Positions 51,506-60,636 of a stretch of DNA of 64,000 nt are shown piece after piece. Within the stretch, counting starts at the first letter, position 1, and each line of letters starts with the position of its first letter. The stretch is from the NCBI GenBank assembly GCA_963747515.1, contig CAVVFN010000002.1:62001-126000 (forward strand), read 5' to 3'. Under the pieces are notes generated by a model, which worked only from the letters and a program-made list of their open reading frames with translations, was not told the DNA's origin and did not search any database. Source of the stretch: Mariniphaga sp963747515 (GTDB lineage: Bacteria > Bacteroidota > Bacteroidia > Bacteroidales > Prolixibacteraceae). The translations under genes and the position numbers were made by a program.

Positions 51506-53062
51506 TTATTTATGATTTCCCAGTTTCATTCCCACCAGAAAACACAGGTTGGCAACCCGCTTCATTTTATCGGTACAAATTCGAATGGCAGTGTCAGTGG
51601 GCTTATGGTAATCAGCCGAATAACCTGTCGAAAGGCTCAGTACAGGGACCTGATTTTTGTGGAAATGATAATGATCGCTGGTATAGAAAAACTTTGGTGG
51701 CAGGTTAAAATCAGGCACCAGGTTAAGCTGAGAACAAACTTCTTCCGTTAGGGTTTTCAGATTGGTGTTAAAATCATTCAAAAGTGTATAAATGCCGTTG
51801 AAATCCTTAACCTGCTTGGGTGAGTGATCCCATACAGAATCACGCTCCTGGTAAACTCTGCCCACCATATCGAGGTTAATACAGGCAACTGTATTTTCAA
51901 GCGGGAATACCGGATTCCGGGTATAGTAGTCCGACCCAAACAAACCGATTTCTTCAGCTGAGGGAAAAATAAATAAAATACTGCGGAGGGGTTTTTTTTT
52001 CAGCCGGGAGAACATACCGGCAACTTCAAGCAGGACAGATACACCTGAAGCATTATCATCTGCTCCATTAAACAGTTCTTTGTTTTTTCCAATTCCCAGG
52101 TGATCGTAGTGTGCCATGAATACCACACATTCATTCTTTAATAAAGAGTCGCTGCCTTCTATATAACCAATTACATTATCAGTTGTTGCTTTTTTTTCAG
52201 TTAAAACAGATCGGATATGAATCCGGTTGTTTTTTAATGTAAATGGCCGGGTTTCTTTAACTGTTGAAAGAGAATTTAATGCTTTATCCCATTTCATTCT
52301 TTTCCCGGTAAGAAGATCGGCAGTTTCAGGCGTGACAATAAATATTTTAGGGTTTTCTTTCTTTTTATTTGCATCTGGTACCTTTGTATCCAGGGAGAAG
52401 TTTTGTCGTGAAGTTAATTTTTCTAACCGGTGGTATGAAGCGTTGGCTGTGTCGTTGATGCTTGTTACCAGTATAAGAGCTTTTGCTCCGGCTGCCAGCA
52501 AGTCATTCATTTTTTTGCTTTCCAGTGGATTATTCCAACTGTAAGTAAATTCATCGCTCAACGATTCGGCAGTTCCTGCCGAATACAGAACAATTTTTCC
52601 TTCAATATTTTCTTCTTTCACAGGGGTACCGGTACTTAATGTACTTGTTTGTCCAAAACCAGCAAAGATAAGTTCTCCTTCAACGTCCACTATCCTATTG
52701 GTTTGATTAAGGGCTATAAAGTTATTGATGGTTTTTTTTCCTTTGCCTCTGCTATGGAATATTTTCATAAATGAATGATGCTCATTGAAATGAACTGAAG
52801 TTAAAACAAACGATTGAAAAAAACCGTAATCCGGAGAAGTGAGTTTCATTTCCAGAAGGTTATTTCTCAGATATTCAGCAACCCGTTTCAATTCCGGAGT
52901 ATTTATTCCACGGCCCTGCATACTGTCGGAAGCCAGATAAAAAACATGATTCTGAAGGTTAACTTCTGAAGCATTTTGCAGCAGTCTGCTTTCCTGTGCT
53001 TTTCCTGTTAGAAAGAAAAGAAGCAAAAGGATACCTGATAAATGTAAAAAGAAGCTTTTCAT
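51506..53062 (-). CDS. M28 family aminopeptidase, exported
   Basis: A secreted protein of about 518 residues (signal peptide MKSFFLHLSGILLLLFFLTGKAQ). A PA-like insert lies in the middle (about 150-250, FAGFGQTSTLSTGTPVKEENIEGKIVLYSAG). The M28 zinc site is complete in the C-terminal half: MAHYDHLGIG (His, Asp), FNGADDNASGVSVLLEVA (Asp), FPSAEEIGLFGSDYY (Glu pair), INLDMVGRV (Asp) and SDHYHFHKNQVPVL (His). I start at ATG 53060-53062, the beginning of the signal peptide. These enzymes remove N-terminal residues from peptides in the periplasm or outside. Confidence 0.93.
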   Translation of the reverse strand: MKSFFLHLSGILLLLFFLTGKAQESRLLQNASEVNLQNHVFYLASDSMQGRGINTPELKRVAEYLRNNLLEMKLTSPDYGFFQSFVLTSVHFNEHHSFMKIFHSRGKGKKTINNFIALNQTNRIVDVEGELIFAGFGQTSTLSTGTPVKEENIEGKIVLYSAGTAESLSDEFTYSWNNPLESKKMNDLLAAGAKALILVTSINDTANASYHRLEKLTSRQNFSLDTKVPDANKKKENPKIFIVTPETADLLTGKRMKWDKALNSLSTVKETRPFTLKNNRIHIRSVLTEKKATTDNVIGYIEGSDSLLKNECVVFMAHYDHLGIGKNKELFNGADDNASGVSVLLEVAGMFSRLKKKPLRSILFIFPSAEEIGLFGSDYYTRNPVFPLENTVACINLDMVGRVYQERDSVWDHSPKQVKDFNGIYTLLNDFNTNLKTLTEEVCSQLNLVPDFNLPPKFFYTSDHYHFHKNQVPVLSLSTGYSADYHKPTDTAIRICTDKMKRVANLCFLVGMKLGNHK

Positions 53063-53192
53063 TCCATTGTTCAGAATTAATTCCAATATTTAGAATTGTA
53101 TTGTTAAAAATAACAATTCATTAGTAAACAAAACACACAGATTTTTTATTTTTAATAGTAGCATATTAATTATAAATTTTAAAAACGCGGTT

Positions 53193-54659
53193 ATGAGGCT
53201 AATGAATATATTTTTTAAATTTTTTCTGGTAGTTGGAGCAGCAATAATAATTCCTTCTTGTGCTGTGAATCCGGTTACCGGTGAAAGGCAGCTGGCGCTG
53301 ATCTCTGAAGAACAGGAAATAGCAATGGGTAAGGAATACGATCCTCAGGTTATTGCAACTTTTGGAGAATACAAAGACGAAGATTTGATGGCATTCATAC
53401 AGGAAAAAGGTACAGAAATGGGAAAGATATCGCACCGTCCCGATTTAACTTATCATTTTCGTATTCTGGATTCACCTGTGGTAAATGCTTTTGCCGTACC
53501 GGGGGGATATTTGTATTTTACCCGCGGGATTTTGGCACAGTTTAATAATGAGGCAGAGTTGATGGGCGTTTTAGGGCATGAAATGGGACATGTTGCCGCC
53601 CGGCATACTGTAAGTCAGCAAAGTAAACAGCAATTGGGTCAGTTGCTGCTTATTGGAGGCATGATTGCATCGGAAGATTTTCGTGATTTTGCCCCTTATG
53701 CTATGCAGGGAATGCAGCTTTTGTTTTTGAAATTTAGCCGTGATGCCGAACGGCAATCCGACAGGTTGGGTGTGGAATATGCTTCCAAGCTTCACTATGA
53801 TGGTCAGCAAATGGCAAATTTTTTTAGAACACTCGACAGGATGAGCGGTTCAGAAAGCCCGGGTGGTGTTCCAACTTTTTTGTCAACGCATCCCGATCCG
53901 GGAGAGCGTTATCAGAAAGTGACCCAGCTGGCAGAGAAATGGAAGGAAGAGCTAAATTACGAGCAATGGCTTGTTCGTGAGGAAAGTTATTTGCGAATGG
54001 TTGAAGGAATGGTTTACGGAGAAGATCCCCGGCAGGGATTCGAGGAAAACAGTGTTTTTTACCATCCTGAGCTGAAATTCAGCTTCCCTGTACCATCAGG
54101 CTGGATGCTTGTAAATTCACCTGCACAGGTACAGATGGCACCGGAAGGAGGACAGGCTTTGATAGTGTTTTCACTTGCCGAGCAAACAGTTGCCCAAACA
54201 GCCGCAGAGGAGTCCATAAAAGCGCTTCAGTTAAAACTGCTGGAATCTCGGCGAACTACGGTTAACGGAATGCCGGCTGTTGTAACTGTTTCGGAACGTG
54301 TAACACAAAACGAACAAACAGGACAGGAGCAGCAGATAAAGGTATTATCTTATTTTATTGAATATGGAGGCAAAGTTTATATCTTTCACGGAGTATCAGA
54401 TGGAACTAACTTTAATAATTATCTCCGGAATTTTGAAACTACAATGACAAATTTTAGCCGCCTTACCGATCCCTCCAAACTCAACAGACAGCCTAAGCGA
54501 ATCAGGTTACGGACGGTAAAGCAAAATGGTACATTAGCAAATGCCTTAAAAAGTTTTGGTTCAGAAAATGATAAAATGGAAGATCTTGCATTACTTAATA
54601 ACATGGAGCTAACCGACCAGGTGAAATCTGGTGAACTTTTGAAGGTTTTAGGTGAATAA
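53193..54659 (+). CDS. M48 family metalloprotease lipoprotein with LysM-like end
   Basis: A 488-residue lipoprotein: signal peptide with lipobox IIPSCAVN, so anchored by Cys-24, probably in the periplasm-facing membrane. The protease domain has VYALPGG-type AVPGGYLYFTRGIL, then the zinc motif GHEMGHVAARH and, downstream, the third ligand region RDAERQSDRLGVEYA. It resembles YfgC/BepA or LoiP, which look after outer-membrane protein quality. The C-terminus (about 435-488, RLRTVKQNGTLANALKSFG … QVKSGELLKVL) looks like a LysM-type motif for peptidoglycan binding. Opposite to the M28 gene, with a 130-base shared upstream region. Confidence 0.93.
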   Translation: MRLMNIFFKFFLVVGAAIIIPSCAVNPVTGERQLALISEEQEIAMGKEYDPQVIATFGEYKDEDLMAFIQEKGTEMGKISHRPDLTYHFRILDSPVVNAFAVPGGYLYFTRGILAQFNNEAELMGVLGHEMGHVAARHTVSQQSKQQLGQLLLIGGMIASEDFRDFAPYAMQGMQLLFLKFSRDAERQSDRLGVEYASKLHYDGQQMANFFRTLDRMSGSESPGGVPTFLSTHPDPGERYQKVTQLAEKWKEELNYEQWLVREESYLRMVEGMVYGEDPRQGFEENSVFYHPELKFSFPVPSGWMLVNSPAQVQMAPEGGQALIVFSLAEQTVAQTAAEESIKALQLKLLESRRTTVNGMPAVVTVSERVTQNEQTGQEQQIKVLSYFIEYGGKVYIFHGVSDGTNFNNYLRNFETTMTNFSRLTDPSKLNRQPKRIRLRTVKQNGTLANALKSFGSENDKMEDLALLNNMELTDQVKSGELLKVLGE

Positions 54660-54766
54660 ATTTTAAATTCATATGAAGTTGTAGAAATTAATCTGGCATA
54701 TATAAATTGTTTTGGAAATGCTGGGAGCAATTGTTTATATTAGCCTTTTTCTTTAAATAACTTTTC

Positions 54767-55876
54767 ATGCGAAATATTCTGCTGTATCCTGTATCGTTAC
54801 TTTATGGACTGATTGTTTATTTTCGAAATCAATTCTATGATTTAAATATTTTCAAATCAAAAGAGTTTGATGTTACAGTCATATCAATAGGAAATATAAC
54901 TGTGGGAGGAACAGGAAAGACCCCTCATGTCGAGTATCTGGTAAATCTTCTGAAAGAAAAATTCCAGGTAGCTACCCTCAGTCGGGGCTATAGGCGAAAA
55001 ACCAAAGGGTTTTATCTGGTAAATACCGACTCTGGCGTGCCGGAGGTGGGTGATGAACCGCTCCAGATAAAAAGGAAATTTCCCGATATTACCGTTTCCG
55101 TTTGTGAAAACAGGGTGGAAGGAGTTGAAAAACTATTAGCTTCAGATAATCAAAAATCACCTGATGTTATTTTACTCGATGATGCATTCCAGCATCGCAG
55201 AATAACACCTGTTATTAATATTGTACTCATTGATTACAACCGGCCTTTAAAGCAAGATCACCTCCTGCCGGCAGGTTCCCTTAGAGAAAGTGCTTCTCAG
55301 TTAAGGAGGGCAAATGTAATTATCTTTTCCAAATGTCCTCCTGCAGAGGTTACCCCTATTATGCGAAGGGTAATGCAGAATGAAGTGGGGTTGAGACCAT
55401 ACCAGTCGATGTTTTTTACTACATATGAATACGATAAAATAAAACCAGTGTTTAACGGGAAGGACATTGGAAATGATTTCAATAAAAACAAGTCTTATGC
55501 AATTCTTATTGTTACTGGTATTGCATACCCGCGCCTGATTCCCGAATACTTAAAACAATTCACTTTGGAGACTGAAATGATTAGTTTTGCCGACCATCAT
55601 AATTTTTCCAACGACGACATCCGGGTTATCATGGAAAAGTATGAAAATCTGAAGAGTGAAAAAAAGATAATAATTACTACTGAGAAAGATGCAGTGCGTT
55701 TTGCCGAACTTTTCGATTTGGATGAGCAGTTTAAACGATCACTCTACTATCTGCCTGTAAAAGTTAAGTTTCTCGATGAAGAGGGGAAACTTTTTAATAA
55801 GAAAATACTGAATTATGTTGGAGAAAATAAAAGCAACCTCGAACTTCATAGAAGAAAAATTCAACGCACGACCTGA
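54767..55876 (+). CDS. lpxK: Tetraacyldisaccharide 4'-kinase
   Basis: A 369-residue inner-membrane kinase that phosphorylates the lipid A precursor at the 4' position. An N-terminal membrane segment (LLYPVSLLYGLIVYFRNQFYD) is followed by the Walker A-like VISIGNITVGGTGKTPHVEYL, LSRGYRRKTKGF, DEPLQIKRKFPDITVSVCENRV, VILLDDAFQHRRITP and DYNRPLKQDHLLPAGSLRE. The pair with waaA (15 kb) shows a Kdo-lipid A pathway. Its last 62 bases overlap the next gene in another frame, so translation is coupled. Confidence 0.95.
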   Translation: MRNILLYPVSLLYGLIVYFRNQFYDLNIFKSKEFDVTVISIGNITVGGTGKTPHVEYLVNLLKEKFQVATLSRGYRRKTKGFYLVNTDSGVPEVGDEPLQIKRKFPDITVSVCENRVEGVEKLLASDNQKSPDVILLDDAFQHRRITPVINIVLIDYNRPLKQDHLLPAGSLRESASQLRRANVIIFSKCPPAEVTPIMRRVMQNEVGLRPYQSMFFTTYEYDKIKPVFNGKDIGNDFNKNKSYAILIVTGIAYPRLIPEYLKQFTLETEMISFADHHNFSNDDIRVIMEKYENLKSEKKIIITTEKDAVRFAELFDLDEQFKRSLYYLPVKVKFLDEEGKLFNKKILNYVGENKSNLELHRRKIQRTT

Positions 55877-56627
55877 TACAGCAATTATTCTTGGAACCGG
55901 TTTGGGTGGGTTGGTGGAGGATATTGAGATTCTGCAGACATTATCTTATTCTGAGATTCCTGGTTTCCCTGTAACTACCGTTGACGGGCATACAGGACAA
56001 TTAATCTATGGAAGGCTCGGAGGCCGGGAAGTTCTGGTTATGCAGGGGCGATTTCATTATTACGAAGGATATACGATGCAGGAAGTTACTTTTCCAGTGA
56101 GAATAATGAAGTTCCTGGGTGTAAAACAACTTTTTATTTCCAATGCTTCGGGAGGGTTACACCCCGAATGGCATGTTGGTGATATTGTACTTTTAAGTGA
56201 TCACATTAATTTTTTCTCCGAACACCCATTGCGCGGTAAGAATTTGAATGAATTGGGTTTACGTTTTCCTGATATGAGCAAAGTATACGATGAACGGCTG
56301 CGGAATAAAGCAAAACTAATTGCGCTCGAACATAATATTACTATCAGAGAAGGTGTATATGTAGGAGTTCAGGGGCCAACCTTTGAAACTCCTGCCGAAT
56401 ACAATATGTATCGCATTTTGGGAGGAGATATTATCGGGATGTCAACTGTTCCCGAAGCAATAGTGGCCAGACATATGGGCATCAAACTGTTTGGTATTTC
56501 CATTATTACCGATAGCGGTGTTCCCGGAGAAATAGTTGAAATCTCGCACGAGGAAGTTCAGCAGGTCGCAATGAAAGCAGAACCAAAAATGAGGTTGATT
56601 ATGGAAAAGTTAATTAAAGACCTTTAA
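55815..56627 (+). CDS. punA: Purine nucleoside phosphorylase (PNP, PNP/MTAP type)
   Basis: A 270-residue trimeric-type phosphorylase that releases purine bases from ribonucleosides using phosphate. Seen: IILGTGLGGLVEDIEIL, GHTGQLIYGRLGGREVLVMQGRFHYYEGY, the phosphate loop NASGGLHPEWHVGDIVL, GVYVGVQGPTFETPAEYNMYRILGGDIIGMSTVPEAIVARH and DSGVPGEIVEISHEEV. MLEKIKATSNFIEEKF is the normal N-terminus, so the start is real although it lies 62 bases inside lpxK. A 38-base hairpin covers its last codons and stop. Confidence 0.95.
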   Translation: MLEKIKATSNFIEEKFNARPDTAIILGTGLGGLVEDIEILQTLSYSEIPGFPVTTVDGHTGQLIYGRLGGREVLVMQGRFHYYEGYTMQEVTFPVRIMKFLGVKQLFISNASGGLHPEWHVGDIVLLSDHINFFSEHPLRGKNLNELGLRFPDMSKVYDERLRNKAKLIALEHNITIREGVYVGVQGPTFETPAEYNMYRILGGDIIGMSTVPEAIVARHMGIKLFGISIITDSGVPGEIVEISHEEVQQVAMKAEPKMRLIMEKLIKDL

Positions 56628-56640
56628 TTAACTTTTCCAT
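56601..56640 (+). terminator. 19-bp hairpin overlapping the end of the PNP gene
   Basis: The bases 56601-56619 are perfectly complementary to 56622-56640, with only two bases (AC) between, and a T run follows. The left arm encodes the last residues of the protein and the right arm begins with its stop region. It is almost certainly the terminator of the lpxK-punA unit, built into the coding end. Confidence 0.85.
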
Positions 56641-56694
56641 TTTCCTTCAGGTTATGCAGCTTATGCATCTTTGGATTGTTTAATAATTAGAAGT

Positions 56695-57636
56695 ATGAAG
56701 AAAATTTTTGTATTCATTTGTATTACCCTTCTGTTATTGAGTTGTTCAATTAAAAATGAGAATGTGGAACTGGTACTTGATACAAAATCAGCTTTAGGTG
56801 AAGGAGCTGTCTGGAATTATAAAACCGGTGAGCTCATTTGGGTAAATATTAATGATAATATCCTTAATTTTTATAATCCAGGTTTTCATTTTAACAAAGA
56901 GATGTTTACCGGCCAAATGATTGGTACAGTTGTTCCTGCCGAATCGGGAAACCTGATAGTCGCCCTGGAAAAAGGATTCTATCAGTTTAATCCTGTCACA
57001 GGGGCAAAGCAATTTATTGCCAATCCTGAGGGAAATAATTCAGGCAACCGATTTAATGATGGCAAATGCGATCCGGCAGGGAGATTTTGGGCAGGTACCC
57101 TGAGTCTTAACGGAGAATCGAATGCAGGAGCCCTTTACCGGCTTGATCCCGATTCCTCGGTCCATAAAATGATTGATAATGTAAGCGTTTCCAATGGAAT
57201 TGTCTGGTCATCAGACCACCGGAAAATGTACTATATCGATACTCCAACTCATAAAGTAGTGGCATGGGATTACAATAATGAAACGGGTGAAATAAGTAAT
57301 CCACAAACTGCTATTGAAATTCCTGAAGAAATGGGTTTTCCCGATGGTATGACCATTGATGCAGAAGGCAATGTCTGGATTGCTCTTTGGAATGGATCTG
57401 CTGTAGGTTGCTGGAATCCTGAATCGGGGGAATTACTTCGTACTATAGACGTGCCGGCCAAAAATGTTACTTCTTGTGCTTTTGGTGATAATGATTTAGG
57501 AACCCTTTATATTACAACTGCCCGGATTGGAACCGGTGAAGAGGATTTGAAAAAATTTCCGCATGCCGGGGGTTTGTTTAAAGTCAGACCAGGAGTAAAA
57601 GGAGTGGAGGCGTTCTTTTTCAAAGGAGAATTTTAA
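56695..57636 (+). CDS. SMP-30/gluconolactonase-like lipoprotein
   Basis: A 313-residue lipoprotein (MKKIFVFICITLLLLSC with lipobox LLSC) with the six-bladed SMP-30/gluconolactonase propeller: ALGEGAVWNYKTGELIWVNI holds the metal-binding Glu, NRFNDGKCDPAGRFWAGTL the Asn/Asp site, VSNGIVWSSDHRKMYYIDT the central Asn, and FPDGMTIDAEGNVWIALWNGSAVG the Asp. Enzymes of this fold hydrolyse sugar lactones; relatives also act on other esters. I use the ATG at 56695; a TTG 24 bases upstream is unlikely. The following dehydratase gene is 53 bases away. Confidence 0.9.
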   Translation: MKKIFVFICITLLLLSCSIKNENVELVLDTKSALGEGAVWNYKTGELIWVNINDNILNFYNPGFHFNKEMFTGQMIGTVVPAESGNLIVALEKGFYQFNPVTGAKQFIANPEGNNSGNRFNDGKCDPAGRFWAGTLSLNGESNAGALYRLDPDSSVHKMIDNVSVSNGIVWSSDHRKMYYIDTPTHKVVAWDYNNETGEISNPQTAIEIPEEMGFPDGMTIDAEGNVWIALWNGSAVGCWNPESGELLRTIDVPAKNVTSCAFGDNDLGTLYITTARIGTGEEDLKKFPHAGGLFKVRPGVKGVEAFFFKGEF

Positions 57637-57689
57637 TTTTGTTCTTATCTTATTATAAAATTCAGATTTTCAATACAATGAATTAAAAC

Positions 57690-58640
57690 ATGAAGTACTT
57701 ACCTGACTTTTCCGACGTAAAACAGGCACACCGGATTGTGCAGAAATATGCCCACAGAACTCCGGTTTTAACTTCTTCGGGTATAAATAAAATAACAGGG
57801 GCCAATTTGTTTTTTAAATGCGAAAATTTCCAGAAGGTAGGAGCTTTCAAATTCCGCGGAGCTTGCAATGCAGTGTTATCGTTAACAGATGAGGAAGCTT
57901 CCCGGGGAGTGGCAACCCATTCTTCCGGAAACCATGCGGCTGCGCTGGCTTTGGCTGCGCAGATACGTGGCATTCCGGCACATATTGTTATGCCGCGTAC
58001 TTCGCCTGAAATAAAGAAGAAAGCAGTAGCGGGTTATGGTGCCAATATAACTTTCTGTGAACCTACGCTGCAGGACCGGGAACTTACAGTTAAACAGGTA
58101 ATAAAAAAAACGGGTGCCACTGAAATACATCCTTACAATAACTTTTATGTCATTGCCGGCCAGGGTACAGCTGCCAAGGAATTGATTGAAGATGAAGGAG
58201 AATTCGCTTTTATAATGGCACCTGTTGGGGGTGGTGGATTATTAAGTGGAACTGCTGTCTCGGTTAATTATCTGTTGCCAGAGTGTAAAGTAATTGCTGC
58301 TGAACCGGCCGGTGCCGATGATGCCTGCCGATCGTTTCACCTAAACAAAATTATTCCTTCAGAGAATCCTAAAACAATTGCCGATGGTTTGCTAACTTCT
58401 TTGGGAGAGCGTAACTTTGCAATAATAATGAGCACAGTCGACGATATCGTAACCGTTTCTGAAGAAAAAATAGTGGAAGCTATGCAACTCATTTGGGAGC
58501 GGATGAAAATCATCATTGAGCCCTCATCGGCTGTTCCGTTGGCTGCCATTCTGGAGGGTAAAGTGAATGTAAAGAATAAAAAAGTTGGGATTGTTCTTTC
58601 AGGGGGGAATGTGGATTTGGGCAATTTACCATTTATTTAA
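57690..58640 (+). CDS. PLP-dependent serine/threonine dehydratase or serine racemase
   Basis: A 316-residue fold-type II PLP enzyme of the threonine dehydratase/serine racemase family. Lysine for PLP lies in KVGAFKFRGACNAV; HSSGNHAAALALAAQ is the phosphate Asn loop; MAPVGGGGLLSGTAVSV the glycine loop; VTVSEEKIVEAMQLIWERMKIIIEPSSAVPLAAIL the metal- or substrate-side helix; VLSGGNVDL the final loop. No regulatory ACT domain is attached, so it is the catabolic or racemase form. Either makes 2-oxobutyrate/pyruvate and ammonia or D-serine. It converges on the cardiolipin synthase gene. Confidence 0.92.
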   Translation: MKYLPDFSDVKQAHRIVQKYAHRTPVLTSSGINKITGANLFFKCENFQKVGAFKFRGACNAVLSLTDEEASRGVATHSSGNHAAALALAAQIRGIPAHIVMPRTSPEIKKKAVAGYGANITFCEPTLQDRELTVKQVIKKTGATEIHPYNNFYVIAGQGTAAKELIEDEGEFAFIMAPVGGGGLLSGTAVSVNYLLPECKVIAAEPAGADDACRSFHLNKIIPSENPKTIADGLLTSLGERNFAIIMSTVDDIVTVSEEKIVEAMQLIWERMKIIIEPSSAVPLAAILEGKVNVKNKKVGIVLSGGNVDLGNLPFI

Positions 58641-58661
58641 TGGAAAAGCTGTTGTTTTAAT

Positions 58662-60113
58662 TTACAACATCGGACTTACAATATGTCCCAATGATTCCTT
58701 AAGCTTAAAATACCAGCCGCGCTGTTTCCATTCGTCAAGTTTTACTTCGCGGCTGTTTCTGAGATCTGCTTTGAAATGTTTTCTTAAGAGGGTAGTAAAA
58801 GCCTGATCGTAAATAATGGCATTTACCTCAAAATTGGTTTCAAAGCTTCGGAAATCAAGATTGGTGGTTCCTATTGTTGAAAAAACATCATCTACAATAA
58901 GATATTTGCTGTGAAGAAAGCCTGCACGGTAAAAATAAATGCGCACACCAGCTTCCAGCATTTCTTCAATATAGGAATAGGAACTCCAGCGGGGAATTAC
59001 ACTATCTGTTTTTTCCGGAATCAATATACGCACATCCACATTGCTTAAAGCTGCAGTTTTTAGTGCATAAAGAATTTCGGAGGTTGGCATCAGGTAGGGC
59101 GATGCAATATAAACTTTACTTTTTGCTCCAGCAATGGCAGCAAAGAAAACCTGTGCAATGCTGTCCCAATCAGAGTCAGGTCCACTTGCTGTAATCTGAA
59201 CCGGTATCCCTTTTGTTAGATTCAGCTCAGGAAAATAGCGTTTTCCGGTTAAGTTCTCATGAATAACAAAATACCAATCAGCAGTAAAAACAACCTGCAA
59301 ACCGCCTACAGCATCTCCCTCTAACTGAAGATGAGTATCACGCCAGGGACCAATGTTCTTTATTCCTTCCACATACCTGTCGGCAATATTGATTCCGCCG
59401 GTAAATCCAATTACACCATCCACTACAAGGATTTTGCGGTGATTACGATAATTTACCTGTGAAGTCAGCCGGGGGAACCGTACTTCCATAAAAGAGTAGA
59501 TTTCGATGTTATTGTTGCGAAGTTCAGACAGGAATTTTTTGCTTAAGCCCCAACTGCCTACATCATCCAAAATGATTCGGACAATAATCCCCTCCCTGCT
59601 TTTTTTTATCAGCAAATCCTTAAATCGATTTCCTATTTTATCGTCCTCAAGAATATAATATTCCATATGAATGTGATGTGTGGCATCTTCAATTGCTGCA
59701 AAAATTGCTTCGAAGGTTTCATCAGCATTATTAAGTAATTTTATCCGGCTTGCATAAGTAACCAGGGCATTTGAATTTTTAAGAAGTAGTCGTATAATAT
59801 TTTCTTTTTCCCTGATAAGAGGGGAGAGATCCCGGAGGGTATATTCAAATTTGCGCAGTTGCCTGAAGGAGAGCTGTCGGAATTTATTCAGGCTTATCAA
59901 TCCTTTACGCGAGAAAAGTTTTTTCTTACGATATTCCTGTCCAAAAAAAAGATAAAATACAACACCGAAAATGGGCAGAAGGATTAACAGCAGAATCCAG
60001 GCAGCAGTTTTAAACGGAGATCGTTTCTCCAAAACTATCATAATGGATACAGGTATGGCGGTTAAAAGAAAGACTAAAGAAAAAATTTTCCAGGTATCCA
60101 ATCCAAATCCCAT
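58662..60113 (-). CDS. cls: Cardiolipin synthase
   Basis: A 483-residue inner-membrane enzyme with two N-terminal membrane segments (about 8-28 and 38-55) and two phospholipase D motifs: NYRNHRKILVVDGVIGFTGGINIADRY and AGFLHSKYLIVDDVFSTIGTTNLDFRSFETNFEV, each HxK(x)4D plus G(T/G). It condenses phosphatidylglycerol to cardiolipin. Length and order are as in bacterial ClsA. Single gene, converging on the PLP enzyme. Confidence 0.95.
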   Translation of the reverse strand: MGFGLDTWKIFSLVFLLTAIPVSIMIVLEKRSPFKTAAWILLLILLPIFGVVFYLFFGQEYRKKKLFSRKGLISLNKFRQLSFRQLRKFEYTLRDLSPLIREKENIIRLLLKNSNALVTYASRIKLLNNADETFEAIFAAIEDATHHIHMEYYILEDDKIGNRFKDLLIKKSREGIIVRIILDDVGSWGLSKKFLSELRNNNIEIYSFMEVRFPRLTSQVNYRNHRKILVVDGVIGFTGGINIADRYVEGIKNIGPWRDTHLQLEGDAVGGLQVVFTADWYFVIHENLTGKRYFPELNLTKGIPVQITASGPDSDWDSIAQVFFAAIAGAKSKVYIASPYLMPTSEILYALKTAALSNVDVRILIPEKTDSVIPRWSSYSYIEEMLEAGVRIYFYRAGFLHSKYLIVDDVFSTIGTTNLDFRSFETNFEVNAIIYDQAFTTLLRKHFKADLRNSREVKLDEWKQRGWYFKLKESLGHIVSPML

Positions 60114-60222
60114 GAATATGCTGTATTGATCTTTGCGTGATAAATTTCATAAAATTTAAGTTCAAAAACAATTTTGGAATGAAATTCGTATCTGAATTTA
60201 AATTCACATTAAAAAAGAAGCT

Positions 60223-60636
60223 ATGAAACAAGTAATATTTTTGGCAGCTATCATATTTATTGCGATTGCTTGCTCTACTTCACGAAAAATACCTCAGGTA
60301 AAAATAAACGGAGAGGCAGCAGAAGAAAGTGATTCGCTGGAATACCGGCTTGAAACGTTTGATGCCAGATTTGAATCCTGGTATACCCTACAGGACAGGC
60401 CTTCTCAGTACCGGGGTCAGCAATATTATGAAAACTGGAATCAAAGGTATGTTAATGCCTGGAACTATAAGGCAACTCAGCCCGGGTATCCGTTTTTTGA
60501 ACCCATTATCGGGTATGACCCTACAGTTGATTACGGGTTTGAATTAAATCATAAATTGTTTTATTATTTTCAATACGTTGAGAATGTACTGAATATTGAA
60601 ATAATGCCTGGCGGGCCTCGAAGTATTGTTTTTTAA
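60223..60636 (+). CDS. DUF6146 family lipoprotein
   Basis: A 137-residue lipoprotein (MKQVIFLAAIIFIAIACSTS, lipobox IAC). The rest carries the DUF6146 pattern: FDARFESWYTLQDRPSQYRGQQYYENWNQRYVNAWNYKATQPGYPFFEPIIGYDPTVDYGFELNHKLFYYFQYVENVL. The function of this Bacteroidota family is not known. Its TAA overlaps the stop of the converging ribD by three bases. Confidence 0.85.
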   Translation: MKQVIFLAAIIFIAIACSTSRKIPQVKINGEAAEESDSLEYRLETFDARFESWYTLQDRPSQYRGQQYYENWNQRYVNAWNYKATQPGYPFFEPIIGYDPTVDYGFELNHKLFYYFQYVENVLNIEIMPGGPRSIVF

